Source: a virus. Taken from it: a stretch of DNA of 53,867 nt. The notes under the pieces are model-generated. The model ran no database searches and was not told where the DNA came from. It saw only the letters and a list, made by a program, of their open reading frames with translations. This document shows positions 1-8,131 of the stretch, piece after piece. The stretch covers positions 1 through 53,867 of the IMG/VR virus record IMGVR_UViG_3300032265_000458, one strand, 5' to 3'. The position numbers and the translations under genes are program-made. Position 1 is the stretch's first letter; each line of letters begins with the position of its first letter.

Positions 1-2058
1 GGTGGTGTCCTATTATATGGTGCAACAAATAAATTGTTCCAGTGGGCGTCTTCTACTGCAGCGTGGACTTCTTCAGAACATATTGCTTTAGCATCTGGTA
101 AAAACTTATTACTGAATGGTTCATCATCAGGAACTATTACAGTAACTGCAACTGCTATTGCTGGAACAAATACATTAACATTGCCAGCTACAACTGGTAC
201 TTTAGTTACTACTGGTGATACTGGTACAGTTACCAACACCATGTTAGCTGGTTCTATTGCTGTAAGTAAAATTACTGGTCTGGCTACTTCTGCTACAACT
301 GATACTACTAACGCATCAAACATCACTAGCGGTACATTACCAAATGCACGTTTAAGTGCTGTGCCAAATAGTGCGTTGGCAAACAGTTCTCTTACTGTTG
401 GTACAACTTCTATTGCGTTGGGTGCAGCTAGCACAACTCTTGCTGGTTTAACTTCTGTTACTTCTACAAGTTTTGTTGGCGCACTAACTGGTAACGCTTC
501 AACTGCAACTACTTTACAAACACCAAGAAATATTGCTGGTGTTGCTTTTGATGGTAGCGCAAACATTGCAATCCCAGTAGCTAACTTATCCGACGTAAGC
601 ATAACTACTCCAGCAAATAATCAATTATTGGTATATAACTCTACTACTGGTAAGTGGACAAATACTTCTGGTATTACTGGTCCAACTGGTCCAACTGGTC
701 CAACAGGATTAACTGGTCCAACTGGTCCAACTGGTGCGGTTGGTCCAACAGGTACTGCTGGTACTATTGCTGTTGGAACAGTAACAACAGGTGCTGCTGG
801 TACAAGCGTAACTGTTACAAATAGTGGAACTGTTAATGCTGCAACATTAAACTTTACAATTCCACAAGGTGCCACTGGCGCAACAGGTCCGACAGGTTCT
901 ACTGGTGCTGCAGGTGCAACAGGTGGTACTGGTCCAACAGGTCCAACTGGTCCTGCTGGTACTAACGGCTCTGCAGGTGCAACAGGTGGTACTGGTCCAA
1001 CAGGTCCAACTGGTCCTGCTGGTACTAACGGCTCTGCTGGTCCAACTGGTGCTCCTGGTCCAACAGGTGCTGCTAGTACCGTAGCTGGTCCAACTGGTGC
1101 TCCTGGTCCAACTGGATTAACAGGTCCAACTGGTCCTGCTGGTCCAACAGGTCCAACAGGTGCTGCTAGTACCGTAGCTGGTCCAACAGGTCCAACAGGT
1201 CCAACTGGTACTAACGGCTCTGCTGGTCCAACTGGTCCTGCTGGTACTAACGGCTCTGCTGGTCCAACTGGTCCGACAGGTCCAACAGGTCCAACTGGTC
1301 CGACTGGTGCTGCAGGTACTGGTGCTAATCAATCACTCAATACTAGTAACGCAGTATCTTTCGCTGGTGTTACATCTCCTTATTTTGCAGGAACTACAAC
1401 ATCAGGAACTCAATTAGCAGGAAGCTATGGTGGTTCTGGCAACTGGAATACTGACTTTTCAAACGTAACTGCAGAACGATATGCTTATGTTGGTGATATT
1501 CCTGGTGGTTCATATAATCCTGGTGGAACTTGGTGGTTCCAAGAAGATATGCGACACACCAATAGCTCAAACTTATGGGGAACTCAAATAGCTTGGGGTT
1601 GGGAAGATAACTATAACAGATTATGTCAGCGAAATATATCTGGTGGAACATGGACAGGTTGGGTTGAATATTTAAATACAGGTGGACGGACATTTAGTGG
1701 AAATTTAACAATATCAGGTGCATATACTGCATATTCAGATGAAAGATTAAAGAAAGACTGGTCAACTTTATCAACAAGTTTTGTTGATGAATTAGCATTA
1801 GTTAAATCAGGTACATATACTCGTATCGATACTGATGAACGACAAGTTGGTATATCTGCTCAAAGTTTACAGCTAATACTTCCAGAAGCAATTAAAGATG
1901 ATGGTGAATATCTATCAGTTAATTATGGAAACGCTGCAATGGTTGCTGCAGTAGAACTTGCTAAAGAAGTGGTAACATTAAAGAGTATAGTGGAATCTCA
2001 AAATTCTCGTATAGCTAATCTAGAGCTTATGTTATCAAAATTAATCGGAGACAAATAA
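1..2058 (+). CDS. Tail fibre protein, collagen-like, with C-terminal S74-type chaperone domain (5' partial)
   Basis: The frame is open from base 1, so the start lies outside the window; the TTG at 34 is only the first internal start codon. The product is a receptor-binding fibre or fibre-associated protein. An N-terminal part rich in Thr, Ala and Gly is followed by long Gly-Pro-Thr triplet tracts (about bases 679-760 and 868-1325), typical of collagen-like trimeric phage fibres. After a receptor-tip-like region comes a C-terminal S74-type intramolecular chaperone: SDERLKKDW at bases 1736-1762, then a GISAQ segment and a predicted coiled-coil end. In that family the chaperone trimerises the fibre and usually cleaves itself off at the Ser of the SD motif. 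The gene overlaps the next by the TAATG at 2056-2060. Fibre identity is well supported; the receptor is unknown. Confidence 0.88.
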   Translation, partial: GGVLLYGATNKLFQWASSTAAWTSSEHIALASGKNLLLNGSSSGTITVTATAIAGTNTLTLPATTGTLVTTGDTGTVTNTMLAGSIAVSKITGLATSATTDTTNASNITSGTLPNARLSAVPNSALANSSLTVGTTSIALGAASTTLAGLTSVTSTSFVGALTGNASTATTLQTPRNIAGVAFDGSANIAIPVANLSDVSITTPANNQLLVYNSTTGKWTNTSGITGPTGPTGPTGLTGPTGPTGAVGPTGTAGTIAVGTVTTGAAGTSVTVTNSGTVNAATLNFTIPQGATGATGPTGSTGAAGATGGTGPTGPTGPAGTNGSAGATGGTGPTGPTGPAGTNGSAGPTGAPGPTGAASTVAGPTGAPGPTGLTGPTGPAGPTGPTGAASTVAGPTGPTGPTGTNGSAGPTGPAGTNGSAGPTGPTGPTGPTGPTGAAGTGANQSLNTSNAVSFAGVTSPYFAGTTTSGTQLAGSYGGSGNWNTDFSNVTAERYAYVGDIPGGSYNPGGTWWFQEDMRHTNSSNLWGTQIAWGWEDNYNRLCQRNISGGTWTGWVEYLNTGGRTFSGNLTISGAYTAYSDERLKKDWSTLSTSFVDELALVKSGTYTRIDTDERQVGISAQSLQLILPEAIKDDGEYLSVNYGNAAMVAAVELAKEVVTLKSIVESQNSRIANLELMLSKLIGDK
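679..1325 (+). repeat. Collagen-type Gly-Pro-Thr coding repeats
   Basis: Nine-base units close to ggtccaact/ggtccaaca are repeated many times, in two blocks separated by a non-repetitive stretch at about 760-868. Longer units also recur, such as the segment encoding GTNGSAG. They encode the collagen-like shaft of the fibre and could expand or contract by recombination. Confidence 0.85.
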
Positions 2059-2387
2059 TGTCAGAAATATCATTTACAATTGAACCTGCTAGTGTTAGTG
2101 TTGTTAGTAATAATAACATGGTTAATGTGGTTAAACAGATTACTTATGAGATAACTGGTGTTCTTGGTGATCGTAAATATTCTATTATGCAAAATGCGAT
2201 TATGCCAGACCCAACAGAAACTGGATTTATCGCCTTTGCAGATATATCTAAAGAAAATATGATTGCGTGGATTGAATCGCATGATACTAAGTTGACTGAT
2301 GCAAAATCTATTATTGAAACTGAACTAAACAAACCTGTATTAACACATAAAAGTTTACCTTGGGCAGCTGAATTAGAGGCGATTTAA
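2058..2387 (+). CDS. Small conserved phage protein, DUF7936-like
   Basis: A 109-residue soluble protein with alternating beta-like segments and an acidic second half (AWIESHD, TDAKSIIETEL), ending in a conserved-looking PWAAELEAI tail. It starts at the ATG overlapping the fibre stop codon, so it is translationally coupled to the fibre. From memory it resembles small proteins placed after tail-fibre genes in many phages (DUF7936 family), but I cannot verify this. A structural or fibre-assembly role is inferred from position only. Confidence 0.6.
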   Translation: MSEISFTIEPASVSVVSNNNMVNVVKQITYEITGVLGDRKYSIMQNAIMPDPTETGFIAFADISKENMIAWIESHDTKLTDAKSIIETELNKPVLTHKSLPWAAELEAI

Positions 2388-2411
2388 AGCTACTGTTAAA
2401 GGATATATAAT
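2383..2411 (+). promoter_or_regulatory. Possible sigma-70 promoter, TTTAAA-17-TATAAT
   Basis: TTTAAA at 2383-2388 and TATAAT at 2406-2411 are 17 bp apart, ahead of the oxygenase gene at 2442. This is the weakest of the series: the -35 matches 4 of 6 bases and the G that precedes the -10 in the other sites is absent. Confidence 0.4.
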
Positions 2412-2441
2412 AGACGGTAACTAAAAGGATAAGGATATATT

Positions 2442-3008
2442 ATGCGTGGTGAATGGGTTTATAATGAGAAGTTTTATACACCAGAAGTGTGTGATAAAAT
2501 TGTTGAATATGCGCTTAAAATTGAACCAGAAAAACCAACTCTTGGATTTGATGGTTCGGTAACTGATGATAGTTATCGAAGAAGTGCTATTCGTTGGATC
2601 CACCAGAACAATCCAGATTTACAGTTTTTGTTTAGAGATTATTGGGCATTTCTTATATCAATTAATAAAGATTGGTTTGGTTTTAATATTAACCAATTAC
2701 CATATTTGCAGTTTACTGAATATGATGCAGAGTACGAAGGTGAATATAAATCTCACCAAGATGTGTTTTGGATAAATGATTCACCAAACCATAGAAAAGT
2801 TACAATGATTATTCAGTTAAGCGATGAGAATACATATACTGGCGGAGATTTGATTTTAGAAAATTGTTCTGAAGCTCCACCAGAAAAGATTAGAAACCAA
2901 GGAACCGTAATTACGTTTCCGTCTTTCGTTTATCATAGATTAACTCCAGTAACATCTGGGAAACGATATAGTTTAGTTGGTTGGTTCGAAGGACCAAAAT
3001 TTACATAG
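2442..3008 (+). CDS. 2OG-Fe(II) oxygenase (prolyl-4-hydroxylase-like)
   Basis: A 188-residue predicted non-haem iron dioxygenase. The family uses Fe(II), O2 and 2-oxoglutarate to hydroxylate a protein or small substrate. Visible features: H105-Q-D107 as the HxD iron ligands, distal H165 in FVYHRLTPV, and R175 in the KRYSLVGWF strand for 2-oxoglutarate binding. GGDLILE fits the core beta helix. The start ATG has AAGGATAAGG upstream. It sits between fibre genes and the neck gene gp13, so it could modify a virion or host protein; the substrate is unknown. Such genes are common in environmental T4-like phages. Confidence 0.85.
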   Translation: MRGEWVYNEKFYTPEVCDKIVEYALKIEPEKPTLGFDGSVTDDSYRRSAIRWIHQNNPDLQFLFRDYWAFLISINKDWFGFNINQLPYLQFTEYDAEYEGEYKSHQDVFWINDSPNHRKVTMIIQLSDENTYTGGDLILENCSEAPPEKIRNQGTVITFPSFVYHRLTPVTSGKRYSLVGWFEGPKFT

Positions 3009-3017
3009 AGAGATAAA

Positions 3018-3758
3018 ATGGCTATTGTTAATTCAAGAGAAACTTTAAAACAATATGCTCTAAGAGCATTGGGTGCACCTGTGCTTGAGATCAACGTAGA
3101 TGATGATCAGTTAGAAGATCGTCTTGATGAATCTCTTGAATACTGGAGACAATATCACTATGATGGTATTGAAAGAATGTACATGAAACATCAAATTACA
3201 CAAGATGATATTGATAACAAATATATTCCTATCCCTGATTTAGTCTATGGCATAACACGTGTTATACCAGTTACAAATACAACATCATCTAAGAATCTAT
3301 TTGATTTACAGTATCAACTTCGTTTACACGATCTGTATGATTTGACTTCAGTGTCTATTGTTTATTTTAAAAACATAATGTCACATATCGCACTATTAGA
3401 CTTTGAATTAAATGGTCCGCAGAATTTTAGATTTAATCGCTTACAAAACAGATTGTATATTGATATCGATTGGACATGGGAAGTTACAGTAGGATCGTTT
3501 GTTGTAGTTGAATGCTATCGTGCTTTAGATCCAGATACTTTTACAAGAGTTTGGAATGAATCGTGGTTTAAAAAGTATACCACTGCATTGTTTAAACGTC
3601 AGTGGGCAATCAACATTAAAAAATTCTCTGGTATTCAACTTCCAGGTGGCGTAACTCTTGATGGCGATAAATTATATGATGAAGCCACTACAGAAATTGA
3701 TAAACTAGAAGATGATTTACAGAATAAATCGGCTCCATTAGAATTCTTCATGGGTTAA
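3018..3758 (+). CDS. 13: Neck protein gp13
   Basis: A homologue of T4 gp13, which with gp14 forms the neck that closes the filled head and lets the tail attach. The N-terminal region has the typical ETLKQYALRALGAP segment followed by acidic LEDRLDESLEYWRQYH. The 246-residue length is somewhat shorter than T4 gp13 (about 309). It has an AGAGAT ribosome-binding site and is followed after one base by gp14, in the T4 order 13-14-15. Confidence 0.93.
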   Translation: MAIVNSRETLKQYALRALGAPVLEINVDDDQLEDRLDESLEYWRQYHYDGIERMYMKHQITQDDIDNKYIPIPDLVYGITRVIPVTNTTSSKNLFDLQYQLRLHDLYDLTSVSIVYFKNIMSHIALLDFELNGPQNFRFNRLQNRLYIDIDWTWEVTVGSFVVVECYRALDPDTFTRVWNESWFKKYTTALFKRQWAINIKKFSGIQLPGGVTLDGDKLYDEATTEIDKLEDDLQNKSAPLEFFMG

Positions 3759-3759
3759 C

Positions 3760-4755
3760 ATGACCACTACAAATGTTTATTTTTCTCACGGAACTAAGAA
3801 TGAGCAGTATCTTGTAGAAGATTTGATCATTGAATCGTTACGCATGTATGGTAATGAGGTAATGTATATTCCAAGAACATTAGTTTCTAAAGATGAAATT
3901 CTTGGAGAAGATCGTCTAAGTAAATTTACTTCATCATTTCCTATTGAGATGTATTTTGAAAACGTAGACTCTTTCGCTGGACAGGGTGCGTTTATTCAAA
4001 AGTTTGGTTTAATGATGGAACAGACTGCAACATTAGTTGTTGCACGTAGACGTTGGGAACAGTTCGTTGGTCGTTATGGAGTCACTACTATTCCCAATCG
4101 TCCATGCGAAGGAGATCTAATTTATTTTCCTTTAAGCAAAGGTTTATTTGAAATTAAATTCGTTGCTCACCAAGATCCATTCTATCAACTTGGTAAACTT
4201 TATGTTTATAAATTACAAGTAGAGTTGTTTCAATATTCTTCTGAGGCTATTGATACTGGTAATAAAGATATTGATGTATTTGAGTCGCTTAAGACTTTAA
4301 ATATAAATCCAACCAGAAATATTCATGGAGAAGTTGGAACTATTACTTTGACCAATCCAGGAATAAATTATACTTCAGCACCAACGATTACATTTATATC
4401 ATCTAGTGGTAGAGGTGCATCTGCCATAGCAACTGTTGCCAATGGTAGAGTAACTAATCTAACACTTACGTCAAGTGGTACAGGATATGCTACTGCTCCT
4501 GTATTATCTTTCACTGGCGGTGACGGAACTGCTGCAGAAGCTATATCAACTGTTATTATTAATAATGATAAAGCAGCGGATTCATTCGGCGATAATACTA
4601 AGTTTAAAACCGAAGCAGCTGGAATATTATTCAATGCAAATAACCCATTCGGTGAAGTTCAATCAATTCCAACACCAGTTGTTATTCCATCATATAATGT
4701 GGACTCAACTGCTACCACAACAGATTCAACAACAACTACAACGGACATAGTATAA
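3760..4755 (+). CDS. 14: Neck protein gp14 with extra repeat domain
   Basis: A homologue of T4 gp14 (neck/head completion). Residues 1-180 hold the conserved core: YFSHGTKNEQYLVEDLI at the N terminus and a ...MMEQTATLVVARRRWEQF segment near 90-110. Residues about 195-270 form an extra insertion of two beta-type repeats, each ending in a G-Y/N-Y-x-x-A-P hydrophobic motif. The same repeat type occurs in the sheath protein gp18 of this window. A Thr/Ser/Asp-rich tail follows. The total of 331 residues exceeds T4 gp14 (about 256), and the insertion explains most of the excess. Confidence 0.92.
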   Translation: MTTTNVYFSHGTKNEQYLVEDLIIESLRMYGNEVMYIPRTLVSKDEILGEDRLSKFTSSFPIEMYFENVDSFAGQGAFIQKFGLMMEQTATLVVARRRWEQFVGRYGVTTIPNRPCEGDLIYFPLSKGLFEIKFVAHQDPFYQLGKLYVYKLQVELFQYSSEAIDTGNKDIDVFESLKTLNINPTRNIHGEVGTITLTNPGINYTSAPTITFISSSGRGASAIATVANGRVTNLTLTSSGTGYATAPVLSFTGGDGTAAEAISTVIINNDKAADSFGDNTKFKTEAAGILFNANNPFGEVQSIPTPVVIPSYNVDSTATTTDSTTTTTDIV

Positions 4756-5699
4756 TGGCAAAACAAACAATTCTTTTAGGTACAGGTGCTAATAGCGGAA
4801 CTGGTGATCCAATAAGAACAGCATTTACAAAAGTAAATAGTAATTTTACAGAACTATACAATTCAGTGGCAGCAATTCCTGCTGCTCAGGTTCCATCTGA
4901 TTGGAACGCTTCATCTGGTCTTTCTCAGATTTTAAATAAACCATCTATTCCTGCAGCTTATACGTTACCAACTGCAAGTACTACTGTTCTTGGTGGAGTT
5001 AAAGTTGATGGAACTACAGTTACAATTAATGGTAGCGGAGTGATTTGTGCGTTTGCCGATGCTAATACATTAAGTGGAACTACTTTAGCATCTAATGTTA
5101 CATTATCATCTCTTACTGCAGTTGGTGTATTGACAAACCTTAGTGTTACTAATCCTATTGCTGGTAGCGTTACTGGTAATGCTGGTACAGTGACCAATGG
5201 AGTTTATACAACGGGAAGTTATTCAAATCCTTCTTGGCTTACATCTTTATCTTACAGCAAGTTGCTTAGTGCTCCTACGTTAGCAACTGTTGCTACCACT
5301 GGTGCTTATGCTGATGTAACAGGTAAACCAACTACATTTACGCCACCTATCGCAACTACAGCTGCCATTGGAGGTGTTAGAGTTGATGGTACTAGTATTA
5401 CAGTTGATGTAACTGGGTTAATAGCTACACCTGCGTCTGGACACAATCACAATGCTACTAGTTTACAAGGAACTACTTTAGCAACTGGTGTTGTAAATTC
5501 TTCGCTAACTTCAGTTGGAACTTTAATATCGCTAAACGTAGCGGGACCCACTGTAGTTACCAATGGTATTTTTAGAATGCCAAGTTTCACAACAACAGCT
5601 AGAAATGCGTTGACTGCCGTAAATGGTGATGTTATTTACAATAGCACTTTAGGTAAATTCCAAGGTTTTGAAAATGGTGCGTGGGTTAATTTAATTTAA
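4755..5699 (+). CDS. Virion-associated fibre-like structural protein
   Basis: A 314-residue Thr/Ser/Gly/Val-rich protein. It opens with a segment seen in T4-like marine phage structural proteins (ILLGTGANSGTGDP, then AFTKVNSNFTELY near 25-37). Low-complexity beta-rich repeats follow (GVRVDGTSITVDVTG, a near copy of GVKVDGTTVTINGSG). It ends in FQGFENGAWVNLI, a motif common at the ends of short fibre or decoration domains. It starts at an ATG overlapping the gp14 stop and has no counterpart between gp14 and gp15 in T4. A tail-fibre or decoration role is inferred. Confidence 0.7.
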   Translation: MAKQTILLGTGANSGTGDPIRTAFTKVNSNFTELYNSVAAIPAAQVPSDWNASSGLSQILNKPSIPAAYTLPTASTTVLGGVKVDGTTVTINGSGVICAFADANTLSGTTLASNVTLSSLTAVGVLTNLSVTNPIAGSVTGNAGTVTNGVYTTGSYSNPSWLTSLSYSKLLSAPTLATVATTGAYADVTGKPTTFTPPIATTAAIGGVRVDGTSITVDVTGLIATPASGHNHNATSLQGTTLATGVVNSSLTSVGTLISLNVAGPTVVTNGIFRMPSFTTTARNALTAVNGDVIYNSTLGKFQGFENGAWVNLI

Positions 5700-5700
5700 T

Positions 5701-6447
5701 ATGTTAAACAATCAAGTATTTTATCACGGTATAATTAGAAAAACTATCGTTGGGTTTGGTAGTTTGTTCAGCAACATTTATATCGATCGAAATCAAGGTG
5801 ATTCTGTAACTGGTACAACTATACAAAGAGTTCAAGTTCCACTGGCATATGCTCCAAAAGAAAAATGGTTAGTTCGTTTGGACTCAGATCCAAATTTAGA
5901 AAATAATACCTATGTAACTCTACCAAGAATGTCTTTTGAGATTACTGGTTACACATACGATGCTTCTCGTAAAACTAATCGTATGTCTATGGTTACTGCT
6001 GGCACTGGAAGCATATCACAAAATAAAGTGTTTAGTCCAGTCCCTTATAATATCGATATATATTTGTATATACTTACGAAAACACAGGAAGATGGTCTTC
6101 AAATTTTAGAGCAGATTCTTCCAACTTTTACGCCTGAGTATACTCTTCAAATTAAACAAGTTGATGAGATGGGAATTACAACACCATGTCCAGTTATTTT
6201 AAATAGTGTAACTGTTCAAGATGATTATGATGGTGATTTTCAAACTCGTAGATTTGTTACACATACGATTAGTTTTACAATTAAAACTTCTATATTTGGT
6301 GCCACTACAAATCAAGGTGTTATTTCCAAGGTTGACGCCAATATTGGAAATAATGAAGATTTTAGTCACCCGAATCAAGTGTATAGCGCACAGGGTGATG
6401 TTACCAATGCAACAGTATCATCTGAGAATTGGTTAGATAACTTTTAA
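5701..6447 (+). CDS. 15: Tail sheath stabilizer and completion protein gp15
   Basis: A homologue of T4 gp15, the hexameric terminator that caps the tail and connects it to the neck. The N terminus FYHGIIRKTIVGFGSLFSNI and the SFEITGYTYD region are characteristic. 248 residues compares with about 272 in T4. It begins one base after the previous stop. The next gene is the large terminase, 2 bases downstream. Confidence 0.93.
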   Translation: MLNNQVFYHGIIRKTIVGFGSLFSNIYIDRNQGDSVTGTTIQRVQVPLAYAPKEKWLVRLDSDPNLENNTYVTLPRMSFEITGYTYDASRKTNRMSMVTAGTGSISQNKVFSPVPYNIDIYLYILTKTQEDGLQILEQILPTFTPEYTLQIKQVDEMGITTPCPVILNSVTVQDDYDGDFQTRRFVTHTISFTIKTSIFGATTNQGVISKVDANIGNNEDFSHPNQVYSAQGDVTNATVSSENWLDNF

Positions 6448-6449
6448 TT

Positions 6450-8030
6450 ATGGCACAAATTTATAATGCTAATTCCAATTTAAAAGCTGCTGGTGTTCAA
6501 GTTCAATTTACACCAGAGCAAGTTCAAGAGTATATAAAATGTTCTCAAGATTATATTTACTTTATTGAAACGTATTGTCAGATCGTTTCATTGGATCATG
6601 GTTTAATTCCATTTAAGTTATATGAATGTCAGAAGAAGAAATTAAAAGTTATCCACGAGAACCGTAAGGTTATCCTTATGGAAGGTCGTCAGCAAGGTAA
6701 GACGACTACGTCAGCAGCATATATTGTTTGGTATACCATATTCCAAGAAGCCAAAACTGTGGCGATCCTTGCTAACAAAGCAACTGCTGCAAGAGAAGTT
6801 TTAAATCGTTATCAGTTAATGTATGAACATTTACCAATGTGGTTGCAACAAGGTGTTGTCACTTGGAACAAAGGTGACGTAGAATTGGAAAACGGTAGTA
6901 AAATATTTACTTCTGCCACTACTCAATCTGGTATTCGTGGTAAGTCTGTTAACTTATTATACGTTGACGAAACTGCCATTATTCCAAATACAGTTGCTGA
7001 AGAATTCTTTACTTCAGTTTATCCGACTATTTCGGCTGGTGAAACAACAAAGATTCTTTTATCTTCAACACCATTGGGTTATAATCACTTCTGGAAATTC
7101 TGGAATGATGCTGAAAATAAAAGAAACGATTTCGTTCCATTGTTTATTCCTTATTGGGAAATTCCTGGACGTGATGCTGCTTGGGCAGAAACCCAAAGAA
7201 AAATGCTGGGTGAACTTAAATATAACCAAGAGGTTATTTGTAAATTCCTTGGATCAAGTCTTACACTTATTAATGCTGATGTTATTGCAAAGATGTCATT
7301 GGCAGTTCCAGTCTTTAGTAAAGATGGTTTAGACATTTATGATCATCCGCAAAAAGATAATACATATGTTATAGTTGCTGATACGGCACAGGGTGTTGGT
7401 GGAGATTACTCTGCTTTTACTATTGTTGATATTACTGAAGTTCCATATAAACTGGTCGGTAAATATAGAAGAAATGATATTAGTCCTCTTTTATATCCAA
7501 ACGTAATTCATCAAGTTGCTGTTAAATTTAACATGGCGTTTGTTTTAGTTGAAACTAATCATAGTGAGCAAGTTCCATATATTTTACACAATGAATTAGA
7601 GTATGAGAATCTAGTATTTGTACAAAGATCTACAGGGTTTCAAACAGTTACAGGTGGTTTCGGTGGAGGTAATACTCAATTAGGAGTAACTACTGATAAG
7701 AAAGTTAAAAGAACTGGTTGTCATAACTTTAAATCACTGGTCGAAGAAGGTAAGTTAATTATTCAGGATCCAGAAGTTATCTCTGAAATATCAACTTTTA
7801 TTGAAAAAACTGGAACTTATAAAGCTGATGATGGGTATAATGATGACTTAGTTATGTCGTTAGTCTTGTTTTCATGGCTAACTTCTACCAGTTATTTCAA
7901 AGACCTAAATAATGTTAACCTTAGACAAATAATGTATGACAAAAAGATCAAAGCTATTGAGGAAGAATTAACCCCATTTGGCTTTTTTGATAATGGAGAT
8001 ACCCGAGAACCCGAGCCATTGAATTTCTGA
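6450..8030 (+). CDS. 17: Terminase large subunit gp17
   Basis: The packaging motor ATPase and headful nuclease. The N-terminal ATPase has a Walker A-type GRQQGKTT at residues 79-86 and Walker B LLYVDE ending at D173-E174, followed by a coupling motif region (LLSSTPLG near 203-210). The C-terminal RNase H-like nuclease begins with VADTAQGVGGDY, with D311 as the first metal ligand; DDLVMSLVL near the end supplies later acidic residues. 526 residues against about 610 in T4. No gp16 gene is seen between gp15 and gp17. Confidence 0.96.
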   Translation: MAQIYNANSNLKAAGVQVQFTPEQVQEYIKCSQDYIYFIETYCQIVSLDHGLIPFKLYECQKKKLKVIHENRKVILMEGRQQGKTTTSAAYIVWYTIFQEAKTVAILANKATAAREVLNRYQLMYEHLPMWLQQGVVTWNKGDVELENGSKIFTSATTQSGIRGKSVNLLYVDETAIIPNTVAEEFFTSVYPTISAGETTKILLSSTPLGYNHFWKFWNDAENKRNDFVPLFIPYWEIPGRDAAWAETQRKMLGELKYNQEVICKFLGSSLTLINADVIAKMSLAVPVFSKDGLDIYDHPQKDNTYVIVADTAQGVGGDYSAFTIVDITEVPYKLVGKYRRNDISPLLYPNVIHQVAVKFNMAFVLVETNHSEQVPYILHNELEYENLVFVQRSTGFQTVTGGFGGGNTQLGVTTDKKVKRTGCHNFKSLVEEGKLIIQDPEVISEISTFIEKTGTYKADDGYNDDLVMSLVLFSWLTSTSYFKDLNNVNLRQIMYDKKIKAIEEELTPFGFFDNGDTREPEPLNF

Positions 8031-8042
8031 AAGTGGGTTTTC

Positions 8043-8050
8043 AATAAATA
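8043..8050 (+). promoter_or_regulatory. Candidate late promoter box AATAAATA upstream of gp18
   Basis: AATAAATA is one mismatch from the T4 late box TATAAATA recognised by gp55-containing polymerase. It lies about 80 bp before the gp18 start. The sequence between contains the alternative hairpins listed separately. Confidence 0.4.
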
Positions 8051-8076
8051 AATTAGTGCTTTCAAGTGCTCCTCGA

Positions 8077-8102
8077 AGCAAAACCTTTTGCTTTTAGCAA
8101 AA
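8077..8102 (+). promoter_or_regulatory. Competing hairpins in the gp18 leader
   Basis: AGCAAAA (8077-8083), CC, TTTTGCT (8086-8092), TTT, AGCAAAA (8096-8102). The central TTTTGCT can pair with either flanking copy, giving two mutually exclusive 7-bp stems 29 bases before the sheath gene. An RNA-stability or processing role is possible; no terminator-like T run follows the second stem. Confidence 0.4.
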
Positions 8103-8131
8103 CAGAATAACATGTAATAAGGAGAATTACA

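Noticed and set aside
869-1084. Plus-strand Leu/Val/Gln-rich ORF inside the fibre repeats
   Set aside because: It is a second reading frame of the same 9-base repeats and encodes no recognisable domain.
679-1325. Repeats considered as a CRISPR array
   Set aside because: The repeats are in-frame coding triplets without regular unique spacers or a leader.
1117-1332. Minus-strand ORF rich in Thr, Ser and Trp within the fibre gene
   Set aside because: It is a mirror of the Gly-Pro-Thr repeats on the other strand, with no ribosome-binding site and low-complexity product.
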